Shown here in pieces: positions 22,379-29,833 of a DNA stretch of 64,000 nt. The DNA lies in assembly GCF_000373645.1 (NCBI RefSeq), contig NZ_KB892018.1, positions 1-64,000 on the forward strand, read 5' to 3'. This DNA is from Streptomyces sp. ATexAB-D23 (GTDB lineage Bacteria > Actinomycetota > Actinomycetes > Streptomycetales > Streptomycetaceae). The notes beneath the pieces were generated by a model. The model was not told the origin of the DNA, ran no database searches, and worked only from the letters and a program-made list of their open reading frames with translations. Position 1 is the stretch's first letter. Every line of letters begins with the position of its first letter. The translations under genes were made by a program, and so were the position numbers.

Positions 22379-23515
22379 ATGACTGAGACTCCCCAGCGCC
22401 CCCTCCGTGTGCTCGCCGCCATGTCGGGCGGTGTCGACTCCGCCGTCGCCGCGGCCCGTGCCGCCGAGGCGGGCCACGACGTGACCGGTGTGCACCTCGC
22501 CCTCTCCGCGAACCCGCAGTCCTTCCGGACCGGCGCTCGCGGCTGTTGCACGATCGAGGACTCCCGGGACGCCCGCCGCGCCGCGGACGTCATCGGCATC
22601 CCCTTCTACGTCTGGGACCTGGCGGAACGCTTCCGCGAGGACGTCGTGGAGGATTTCGTCGCCGAGTACGAGGCGGGCCGTACCCCCAACCCGTGCCTGC
22701 GCTGCAACGAGAAGATCAAGTTCGCCGCGCTGCTGGACAAGGCCCTCGCGCTCGGCTTCGACGCGGTGTGCACCGGCCACTACGCCACGGTGGTCCCCGG
22801 CGCCGACGGCAGCCGCGAGCTGCACCGCGCGTCGGACATGGCCAAGGACCAGAGCTATGTGCTCGGCGTCCTGGACGAGCGCCAGCTCGCCCACGCGATG
22901 TTCCCGCTCGGCGACACCCTCACCACCAAGGACGAGATCCGCGCCGAGGCCGAGCGCCGGGGCCTCGCCGTCGCCAAGAAGCCCGACAGCCACGACATCT
23001 GCTTCATCGCCGACGGTGACACGCAGGGCTTCCTCGCGGACCGCCTCGGCGGCCGGGCCGAGGGCGACATCCTGGACGAGTCCGGTGCGAAGCTCGGCAC
23101 CCACGAGGGCGCCTTCGGCTTCACCATCGGCCAGCGCAAGGGCCTGCGCATCGGCCACCCGGCCCCCGACGGCAAGCCGCGCTACGTCCTGGACATCTCC
23201 CCGGTGAACAACACGGTGACCGTGGGCCCGGTCGAGGCCCTCGACGTCACCGCGCTCACCGCGATCAAGCCCCGCTGGTGCGGCACCCCGCCCTCCGGCC
23301 CGGGGACGTACACCGCCCAGCTGCGCGCCCACGGCGGCGAGACCGAGGTGAGCGCCGAGCTGACCGACGGCACCCTGCACGTCACGTTCACCGAGCCGGT
23401 GCGGGGCGTGGCCCCCGGCCAGGCGGTCGTGCTCTACGACGGGACGCGCGTGGTCGGTTCCGCGACCATCGCGACGACGGTGCGACGGGAGACGGCGGGG
23501 GCACCCGCCTCCTGA
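22379..23515 (+). CDS. mnmA: tRNA-specific 2-thiouridylase
   Basis: A 378-aa enzyme that makes 2-thiouridine at the wobble position of tRNA Lys, Glu and Gln. Start ATG 22379; a -10-like TACCCT (22364-22369) is only 9 nt upstream. The ATP-pyrophosphatase P-loop is SGGVDS (16-21). The catalytic cysteines are Cys106 (NPCLRCNEKIKF) and Cys208 (HDICFIADGD). GHYAT and FTIGQRKGLRIG are further family motifs. The nearby cysteine desulfurase is the likely sulfur donor. Confidence 0.96.
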   Translation: MTETPQRPLRVLAAMSGGVDSAVAAARAAEAGHDVTGVHLALSANPQSFRTGARGCCTIEDSRDARRAADVIGIPFYVWDLAERFREDVVEDFVAEYEAGRTPNPCLRCNEKIKFAALLDKALALGFDAVCTGHYATVVPGADGSRELHRASDMAKDQSYVLGVLDERQLAHAMFPLGDTLTTKDEIRAEAERRGLAVAKKPDSHDICFIADGDTQGFLADRLGGRAEGDILDESGAKLGTHEGAFGFTIGQRKGLRIGHPAPDGKPRYVLDISPVNNTVTVGPVEALDVTALTAIKPRWCGTPPSGPGTYTAQLRAHGGETEVSAELTDGTLHVTFTEPVRGVAPGQAVVLYDGTRVVGSATIATTVRRETAGAPAS

Positions 23516-23664
23516 CCGGGCGGTCAGGAGGGAAGGCCGCAGGGGCGATGCCGGGGCTGCGGCGAAACGCGCGCCAGGCCCCCGGCTCGGCTGTACGTCG
23601 ACGGCGGCACGGACGCCGCGATGCGCCCGACCGCCCAGCCCACCGGCCCTGTGCCCCTGACCCC

Positions 23665-23729
23665 GCGGGGTCCCGGCACGCCCGGACCCCGCACGGCCGC
23701 GCCCGACCCCAGTACGGGCGTGGCCGTGC
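23665..23729. terminator. Double hairpin between convergent mnmA and hydrolase genes
   Basis: Hairpin 1: GCGGGGTCC (23665-23673) with GGACCCCGC (23684-23692). Hairpin 2: 23691-23705 with 23715-23729, 15 bp with one mismatch. Both lie between two genes that run towards each other and can serve as a bidirectional terminator. The rest of 23516-23764 shows nothing. Confidence 0.6.
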
Positions 23730-23764
23730 GGGGAGCCCATGGCCCCCGGTCCCGCCGGCGCTCG

Positions 23765-24565
23765 TCAGGACGCCTGGCGGACGTACACCTCACGGCCGAA
23801 GAACTCCGCCAGCACCGGGGCGACCACCTGGGGTGCCGGCTCGCGGGTCTGGCCCGTCAGCGTGCGGTGGCGGCCCCGGGGCAGCGCGTCCGCCAGCTGC
23901 CGGGTCGCCGTCCACGGGGCCGCCGGACCGGCACCGCCGCAGACCACCAGGGTCCGCGTCCTGACCGGGGCGAACCGGGTGGCCGGCACCGAGCCGTCGC
24001 CCAGCACCGCGTCGTCGTAGGCCAGTGTGTGCGCCACGGATTCCAGGGTCCGCCACAGCGGCGCCCTCCGCATCCTGGCGACCAGGTCGGCCGGGACCCC
24101 GGTGGCCGTCAGGAACAGCTCCACCGCCCCGCCCCGGTCCCCGGCGGCCAGCAGCCGGTGCAGCCGGGCCGTGCGGTCGGCCTTGCGCGGCGGCCCGGCA
24201 GGACCCGGCGTGTACGGCGGCTCGTACACCGCGAGCCGGGCCGCACCCAGCCCGGCGGCCTGCGCCTCCAGGGCCAGCGCGCCGCCCGCCCCGACACCGA
24301 ACACCGAGGGCGAGCCGCCCGTCACGGCGGCCAGCGCCGCCAGGTCCTCGATCTCGCGCTCCACCGCGTACCGCGCCCCGTCGCCGCTGGCGCCCCGGCC
24401 GCGCCGGTCGTACGTGACGACCTGGAAGCGCGGCGCGAGCAGCCGGGCGAGCGGGGCCTCGGTGTCCGCCGTGGCCAGCGCCCCGCCCACCAGGATCACC
24501 GGCGGCCCGTCGCCCCGGCGCCGGTAGGCGATGGGAGTGCCGTCGCGAGAGGGAATCATGTCCAT
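23765..24565 (-). CDS. Alpha/beta hydrolase-fold protein without nucleophile serine
   Basis: A 266-aa alpha/beta-hydrolase-fold protein. The fold is recognisable: RGDGPPVILVGGALAT, the VVTYDRRGRGASGD strand, and the closing acidic/His region. The nucleophile elbow reads GVGAGGALAL, so the Ser of the usual G-x-S-x-G is Gly. Related Streptomyces proteins normally read GVSSGxAL here. The final catalytic His is also not obvious (LTGQTREPAPQVVAPVL). It may be a non-catalytic member, or use another residue. The ATG 24565 start gives MDMIPSRDGTPIAYRRRGDG. It lies behind a DUF427 gene on the same strand (66 bp). Confidence 0.85.
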   Translation of the reverse strand: MDMIPSRDGTPIAYRRRGDGPPVILVGGALATADTEAPLARLLAPRFQVVTYDRRGRGASGDGARYAVEREIEDLAALAAVTGGSPSVFGVGAGGALALEAQAAGLGAARLAVYEPPYTPGPAGPPRKADRTARLHRLLAAGDRGGAVELFLTATGVPADLVARMRRAPLWRTLESVAHTLAYDDAVLGDGSVPATRFAPVRTRTLVVCGGAGPAAPWTATRQLADALPRGRHRTLTGQTREPAPQVVAPVLAEFFGREVYVRQAS

Positions 24566-24631
24566 GGGAGGGTGGACCGCCGGGCCGTCGGAAACTCATC
24601 GGCGCCCGGGGAAAGACTTATTGACGACCCG

Positions 24632-24967
24632 TCAGCGGGCGACCAGCTCGGTGTCGTAGAAGCAGAAGTGGTCCTTGACCGCCTCCACTTCGGCCTTCGG
24701 CTCCTCGTACGCCCAGACCAGATCGGCCGCGCCCGGCAGCGACCAGTACGAGGCGTCCCCCTTGAACGGGCAGTGCGTGCGGGTGTCCGAAGGCGTCAGC
24801 AGCTCCGTACGGACGTCCTCGGGCGGCAGGTAGTAGCGGACCGGACAGCCCGTCTCGCGCAGGACGAGCGGGCGCCGGCTCTCGGCGAGCAGCAGACCGT
24901 CGCGGACCACGCGCACATGCTCGGTGCCGGGCTCGACGGTGATGTGGTGTCCTCGGGTGGCAGTCAT
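24632..24967 (-). CDS. DUF427 family protein
   Basis: A 111-aa protein of the DUF427 family, recognised from RVVRDGLLLAESRRPLVLRETGCPVRYYLPPEDV, HCPFKGDASYWSL and the final AEVEAVKDHFCFYD. It is cytoplasmic and small, with a beta-rich fold. No activity is established. It has a conserved Cys/His pair (THCPFKGDA). It is divergent from the LOG gene and just upstream of the hydrolase-like gene. Confidence 0.88.
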   Translation of the reverse strand: MTATRGHHITVEPGTEHVRVVRDGLLLAESRRPLVLRETGCPVRYYLPPEDVRTELLTPSDTRTHCPFKGDASYWSLPGAADLVWAYEEPKAEVEAVKDHFCFYDTELVAR

Positions 24968-25044
24968 GTATCTCTCAGCCGTTCCCGGGGCGGGTTTCTT
25001 CCCCGGCTGCCGGTCCGCCGGCGGCGGGCTCTACCGTGGCAGCC

Positions 25045-25584
25045 ATGAACATCTGCGTCTTCCTCTCCGCCGCCGACCTCCCCGACCGCTACACCGTGCC
25101 CGCCCGTGAATTCGCCGAGCTGATCGGCCGCGGCGGCCACACCCTGGTCTGGGGCGGCTCGGAGAGCGGGCTGATGAAGGTCGTCGCCGACGGCGTCGAG
25201 GAGGCGGGCGGGAAGCTCGTCGGCGTTTCGGTCGACTTCCTGGCGGCCAAGGCGCGGACCGGGGCCGACGAGATGGTCATCGCGCGCGACCTCGCCGAGC
25301 GCAAGGCCCTCCTCCTGGAGAAGGCCGACGCGGTCGTGATCATGGTCGGCGGCACCGGGACGCTGGACGAGGCCACCGAGATCCTGGAGCTGAAGAAGCA
25401 TGGCAAGCACACCAAGCCGGTCGTCCTCCTCAACACCGCGGGCTTCTACGACGGGCTGCGCGAGCAGTTCCGGCGGATGGAGGACGAGGGCTTCCTGCCG
25501 CTGCCCCTGACCGAGCTGGTGTTCTTCGCCGAGGACGGGGTCGGCGCCATGGCCTACCTGGAGGAGTCGGCCGGCCTGCAGTGA
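25045..25584 (+). CDS. LOG family protein (TIGR00730, nucleoside 5'-monophosphate phosphoribohydrolase-like)
   Basis: A 179-aa protein from ATG 25045; an in-frame GTG at 25036 is also possible. It has the Rossmann-like lysine-decarboxylase-like fold: LVWGGSESGLMKVVADGVEEAGG and the catalytic motif VGGTGTLDEATE, a variant of PGGxGTxxE in which Pro is Val. Family members cleave cytokinin ribotides or related nucleoside monophosphates. The -10-like TACCGT lies 7 nt before the ATG, so the mRNA may be leaderless. The exact substrate is not known. Confidence 0.85.
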   Translation: MNICVFLSAADLPDRYTVPAREFAELIGRGGHTLVWGGSESGLMKVVADGVEEAGGKLVGVSVDFLAAKARTGADEMVIARDLAERKALLLEKADAVVIMVGGTGTLDEATEILELKKHGKHTKPVVLLNTAGFYDGLREQFRRMEDEGFLPLPLTELVFFAEDGVGAMAYLEESAGLQ

Positions 25585-25612
25585 CCGGGGCGCCGGGTGC
25601 GACGATGGGGCC

Positions 25613-26302
25613 ATGTCCACTCACCTCATCACCGGTGCCGGCTCCGGCATCGGCGCAGCGGTCGCCCGCCGTCTCACCGAGCGCGGGGACGATCTCCTCC
25701 TCCTGGCCCGCGACGCGGGCCGCGCCAAGGAGCTGGCCGCGCTCCACCCCGGCGCCCGCACCCTCGTCGGTGACCTGTCCAACCCGGACCGGCTCTCCTG
25801 GGCCTTCGCCCAGCAGCCGATGCCGGACCGGCTCGACTCGCTGCTGCACATCGCGGGCGTCGTCGCACTCGGCCCGGTCGGCGAACTCACGCCCAAGGCC
25901 TGGCACCTCCACCTCAACGCCAACCTCGTCTCGCCCGCCGAGCTGACCCGCCTCCTGCTGCCCCAGCTGCGCGTCGCCCAGGGGCACGTCCTGTTCGTCA
26001 ACTCCGGTGCCGGGCTCTCCGCGAGCCCCGAGTGGAGCGCCTACGCCGCGAGCAAGCACGGGCTGAAGGCGCTCGCCGACTCGCTGCGCCACGAGGAGCA
26101 CGGCAACGGTGTCCGGGTCACGTCCGTGTACCCCGGCCGCACCGCCAGCCCCATGCAGGCCAGGGTCCACCAGCAGGAGGGCAAGGAGTACGACCCCGCC
26201 CGCTGGATCGACCCCGAGTCCGTCGCCACCACGATCCTGATGGCGCTCGACCTGCCCCGCGACGCCGAGGTCAACGACCTCACCGTGCGCCCCGGCCGCT
26301 GA
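25613..26302 (+). CDS. Short-chain dehydrogenase/reductase
   Basis: A 229-aa SDR. The cofactor motif TGAGSGIGAAVA (residues 7-18) and the acidic GDLSNPDRL site suggest NAD(P) binding. The active site residues are Ser in NSGAG and the Tyr-x-x-x-Lys in AYAASKHGL. HIAGVVALGP corresponds to the NAG motif. It closes with VYPGRTASPMQ and VTRPGR-like LTVRPGR. It follows the LOG gene by 28 bp and may be co-transcribed. Substrate unknown. Confidence 0.92.
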   Translation: MSTHLITGAGSGIGAAVARRLTERGDDLLLLARDAGRAKELAALHPGARTLVGDLSNPDRLSWAFAQQPMPDRLDSLLHIAGVVALGPVGELTPKAWHLHLNANLVSPAELTRLLLPQLRVAQGHVLFVNSGAGLSASPEWSAYAASKHGLKALADSLRHEEHGNGVRVTSVYPGRTASPMQARVHQQEGKEYDPARWIDPESVATTILMALDLPRDAEVNDLTVRPGR

Positions 26303-26319
26303 CCCCCGGCGCACGCCCG

Positions 26320-26325
26320 TAGGCT
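26320..26325 (+). promoter_or_regulatory. -10 box of a leaderless methionine synthase transcript
   Basis: TAGGCT lies 6 nt before the GTG start at 26332. No ribosome site is present in between, so the mRNA would begin at or next to the start codon. Confidence 0.4.
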
Positions 26326-26331
26326 TCCCGC

Positions 26332-27357
26332 GTGAGCGAGAAGAGCGAGTTCAGGGACTGCCCGGCCACCGGGATCGGTTCGATGCCCGGAGGGGACGCC
26401 CGGGAGGCGGCGAAGACCGTCACCGGCTCCTTCGCGGACGGCGGGGGCATGCCGCACCTGGCGGAACTTCCCGGACGCGGGCCCGGCGCGGACATGATCG
26501 GGCGGACCATCGGGCTGCTGGCCGAGATCTACGGGCACGTCGAGCCGAGCGGCTGGCGGATCAGCGACCGGCCGGGCCGCGACACCCGCCGGGCCAGGTC
26601 CTGGCTCGGTGAGGACCTGGACGCCCTGGAGGAGTTCACCCAGGGCTACGAGGGCCCGCTCAAGGTGCAGGCCGTCGGGCCCTGGACCCTGGCCGCCGCC
26701 CTGGAGCGCCGGGGCGGCGAGGCGTTCCTCGGCGACCCCGGCGCCTGCCGCGACCTGGCGGAGTCGCTCGCCGAGGGGCTGCGCGGCCACCTCGCCGAGG
26801 TCCGGCGCCGGGTGCCGGGCGCGCGCCTCGCCCTCCAGCTGGACGAACCCTCCCTCACCGCGGTGCTGCGCGGCCGGGTCAGGACCGCGAGCGGCTACCG
26901 CACCTACCGGGCCGTGGACCGCCAGGTCGTGGAGGACACCCTGCGCGAGGTGCTCGCCGTGGCCGGCGGGGCCGCGACGCTCGTGCACACCTGCGCCCCC
27001 GAGGTGCCGTTCGCGCTGCTGCGCCGGGCCGGGGCGGGCGGGATCTCGTTCGACTTCTCCCTTCTCACCGAGCGTGAGGAGGAGGCGGTCGGGGAAGCCG
27101 TCGAGGGCGGCACCCGGCTGTTCCTCGGGGTGGTGCCGGGCACCGACCCGGCCTCGGGCCAATTGTCAGACCCGGGCGGTAGCGTCATGGGTGTCAGGAC
27201 GCTGTGGCGCAGGCTGGGGCTGAATCCGGGGACTCTGACCGAGTCCGTGACGGTCACCCCCTCGTGCGGTCTCGCGGGCGCGTCGCCCGCGTACGCACGG
27301 GCCGCGCTCGCCCATTGCGGCCGGGCCGCCAAATCGCTTGCGGACAACCCTGAGTAA
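26332..27357 (+). CDS. Core-type cobalamin-independent methionine synthase (MetE C-terminal domain only)
   Basis: A 341-aa protein matching only the catalytic C-terminal barrel of MetE; the ~400-residue N-terminal duplicate domain is absent. The family start FRDCPATGIGSMPGGDAREAAKTV is present. Zinc ligands are visible: His and Cys in LVHTCAPEV and a late Cys in VTPSCGLAGASPAYA. The enzyme should transfer a methyl group to homocysteine. Short MetE-like proteins of this kind in other bacteria use methyl donors other than methyl-THF-polyglutamate, for example methylcobalamin. Which donor is used here is unknown. GTG 26332 start; ligA follows after 30 bp. Confidence 0.85.
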   Translation: MSEKSEFRDCPATGIGSMPGGDAREAAKTVTGSFADGGGMPHLAELPGRGPGADMIGRTIGLLAEIYGHVEPSGWRISDRPGRDTRRARSWLGEDLDALEEFTQGYEGPLKVQAVGPWTLAAALERRGGEAFLGDPGACRDLAESLAEGLRGHLAEVRRRVPGARLALQLDEPSLTAVLRGRVRTASGYRTYRAVDRQVVEDTLREVLAVAGGAATLVHTCAPEVPFALLRRAGAGGISFDFSLLTEREEEAVGEAVEGGTRLFLGVVPGTDPASGQLSDPGGSVMGVRTLWRRLGLNPGTLTESVTVTPSCGLAGASPAYARAALAHCGRAAKSLADNPE

Positions 27358-27387
27358 CGGGGCGTTGGGTAACGGGAGGACGGGACG

Positions 27388-29616
27388 ATGGCCGGCGAAG
27401 AGCAGACAGCGGTGCCAGTGGAGGCGCGGGATCGGCACGATCTCCTCGCGGAACAGATCGAGGAGCACCGCTTCCGGTATTACGTGAACGACCAGCCGGT
27501 CGTCAGCGACGCCGAGTTCGACCGGCTGATGCGCGAGCTGGAGGGCCTGGAGGAGGCCCACCCCTCGCTGCGCTCGCCCGACTCGCCGACCCAGAAGGTC
27601 GCCGGCCCCTACCGCACGCAGTTCACCTCCGTCGAGCACCGCGAGCCGATGCTCTCCCTGGACAACGCCTTCGACGACGAGGAGCTGTCCGCCTGGGGCG
27701 AGCGCATCGCCCGTGACGTGGGCCGCCCCGGCTACCACTTCCTGTGCGAGCTGAAGATCGACGGCCTCGCCGTCAACCTCACCTACGAGAACGGCGTGCT
27801 GACCCGGGCGGCGACCCGGGGCGACGGCCGCACCGGCGAGGACATCACGCCCAACGTCCGCACCATCGCCGACATCCCGCACCGGCTGAAGGGCGACCGG
27901 GTCCCGCCGCTGGTCGAGATCCGCGGCGAGGTCTTCTTCCCGATGGAGGGGTTCGAGGAGCTGAACGCCCGGCTGGTCGAGGCCGACGACAAGCCCTTCG
28001 CCAACCCGCGCAACGCGGCGGCCGGTTCGCTGCGCCAGAAGGACCCCAAGGTCACCGCCACCCGCCCGCTGCACATGGTGGTGCACGGCATCGGCGCCCG
28101 CGAGGGCTTCGACATCGACTGCCTCTCGCACGCCTACGAGCTGCTGCGCGAGTGGGGCCTGCCCACCGCCAAGTACAACAAGGTGGTCGACTCCCTCGCC
28201 GGGGTACGGGAGTTCATCGCGTACTTCGGCGAGCACCGGCACTCCGTGGAACACGAGATCGACGGCGTCGTCGTCAAGCTGGACGAGATCCCGCTCCAGG
28301 GCCGGCTGGGCTCCACCTCGCGCGCCCCGCGCTGGGCCATCGCCTGGAAGTACGCCCCGGAGGAGGTCAACACCAAGCTGGTCAACATCCGCGTCGGCGT
28401 CGGCCGCACCGGCCGCGTCACCCCGTACGCCCAGGTCGAGCCGGTCGTGGTGGCGGGCTCCGAGGTCGAGTTCGCCACCCTCCACAACCAGAACGTGGTC
28501 CGTGCCAAGGGCGTGCTCATCGGCGACACGGTGGTGCTGCGCAAGGCCGGCGACGTCATCCCGGAGATCCTCGGGCCCGTCGTCGACCTCCGCGACGGCA
28601 CGGAGCAGGCGTTCGTCATGCCGACGCACTGCCCCGAGTGCGGGACGGAGCTGAAGCCCATGAAGGAGGCGGACGTCGACGTCCGCTGCCCCAACGCCCG
28701 CTCCTGCCCGGCCCAGCTGCGCGAGCGCGTCGCCTACCTCGCCGGCCGCAAGTGCCTGGACATCGACCACTTCGGATACGTGGTCGCCGCGGCCCTCACC
28801 CGGCCGCTGGAGCCCGCCGAGCCGCCGCTGCGTGACGAGGGGGACATCTTCGGGCTGACCGTGGAGGAGCTGCTGCCGATCCGCGCCTACGTCCTCGACC
28901 AGGACAGCGGGCTGCCCAAGCGCGATCCGAAGACCGGCGAGGAGAAGACGGCCCTGGTCTTCGCCAACCAGCAGGGCGAGCCCAAGAAGAACGCCCTCGC
29001 CATGCTGGACGCCATCGCCGCCGCCAAGCAGGCCCCGCTGGCCCGCGTCCTCACCGGGCTCTCCATCCGCCACGTCGGCCCGGTCGCCGCCCGTGAGCTG
29101 GCCCGTCAGTTCCGGTCCATCGACCGCATCGAGGAGGCCACCGAGCAGGAGCTGGCCGACGCGGACGGGGTCGGGCCGATCATCGCCGCCTCGGTCAAGC
29201 AGTGGTTCGCCGAGGACTGGCACCGCGAGATCCTGCGCAAGTGGCGGGAGGCCGGAGTCCGGATGGAGGACGAGGGGGCCGGCGAGGACGAGGGGCCCCG
29301 GCCGCTCGAAGGGCTCACCGTCGTCGTCACGGGCACACTGACCGGCCACACCAGGGACGGTGCGAAAGAGGCCCTCCAGAGCCGGGGCGCGAAGGTCACC
29401 GGTTCCGTCTCGAAGAAGACCGCCTTCGTCGTGGTCGGCGACAACCCCGGCTCCAAGTACGACAAGGCGGTGCAGCTGAAGGTCCCCGTGCTGGACGAGA
29501 CCGGCTTCGCCGTACTGCTCGACCAGGGCCCGGACGCGGCCCGCGAGGCAGCGGTCCCGGCCGAGGGCCGGGCCGCGGAGCCCGCGCCGGAGGAGGACGC
29601 CGCACCCGGAGAGTGA
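27388..29616 (+). CDS. ligA: NAD-dependent DNA ligase
   Basis: A 742-aa ligase that seals nicks during replication and repair using NAD. Domain order: Ia (YYVNDQPVVSDAEFDRLMREL), adenylation domain with Lys123 in ELKIDGLAVNL, OB fold (GRVTPYAQVEPVVVAGSEV), a zinc finger with four Cys between about 415 and 438 (CPECG...CPN...SCP), helix-hairpin-helix repeats, and a BRCT domain (LEGLTVVVTGTLTGHTRDGAKEALQSRGAKVTGSVSKKT). All are intact. The start is ATG 27388, with GGGAGG upstream. The end is an acidic/Ala tail. Confidence 0.97.
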   Translation: MAGEEQTAVPVEARDRHDLLAEQIEEHRFRYYVNDQPVVSDAEFDRLMRELEGLEEAHPSLRSPDSPTQKVAGPYRTQFTSVEHREPMLSLDNAFDDEELSAWGERIARDVGRPGYHFLCELKIDGLAVNLTYENGVLTRAATRGDGRTGEDITPNVRTIADIPHRLKGDRVPPLVEIRGEVFFPMEGFEELNARLVEADDKPFANPRNAAAGSLRQKDPKVTATRPLHMVVHGIGAREGFDIDCLSHAYELLREWGLPTAKYNKVVDSLAGVREFIAYFGEHRHSVEHEIDGVVVKLDEIPLQGRLGSTSRAPRWAIAWKYAPEEVNTKLVNIRVGVGRTGRVTPYAQVEPVVVAGSEVEFATLHNQNVVRAKGVLIGDTVVLRKAGDVIPEILGPVVDLRDGTEQAFVMPTHCPECGTELKPMKEADVDVRCPNARSCPAQLRERVAYLAGRKCLDIDHFGYVVAAALTRPLEPAEPPLRDEGDIFGLTVEELLPIRAYVLDQDSGLPKRDPKTGEEKTALVFANQQGEPKKNALAMLDAIAAAKQAPLARVLTGLSIRHVGPVAARELARQFRSIDRIEEATEQELADADGVGPIIAASVKQWFAEDWHREILRKWREAGVRMEDEGAGEDEGPRPLEGLTVVVTGTLTGHTRDGAKEALQSRGAKVTGSVSKKTAFVVVGDNPGSKYDKAVQLKVPVLDETGFAVLLDQGPDAAREAAVPAEGRAAEPAPEEDAAPGE

Positions 29617-29833
29617 AGGGTCACCGACACACCGTCCACGTCACCCGATCAGCGCATAGCAGATGCTGACGAACAGTCGGTTCGCATTTGGGCAAGAGCG
29701 GCAGACCGCTGCCCGCAGAAGCCTTCCGCGGCCTACTGTTGGAAGATGCGCCACCGGGCGAGGACCGGGGCGTGGTGGCACGGGCACGGAATCATCGGGT
29801 GACATCGGCATCGCCGGCTGTGAGAGGGACGGA

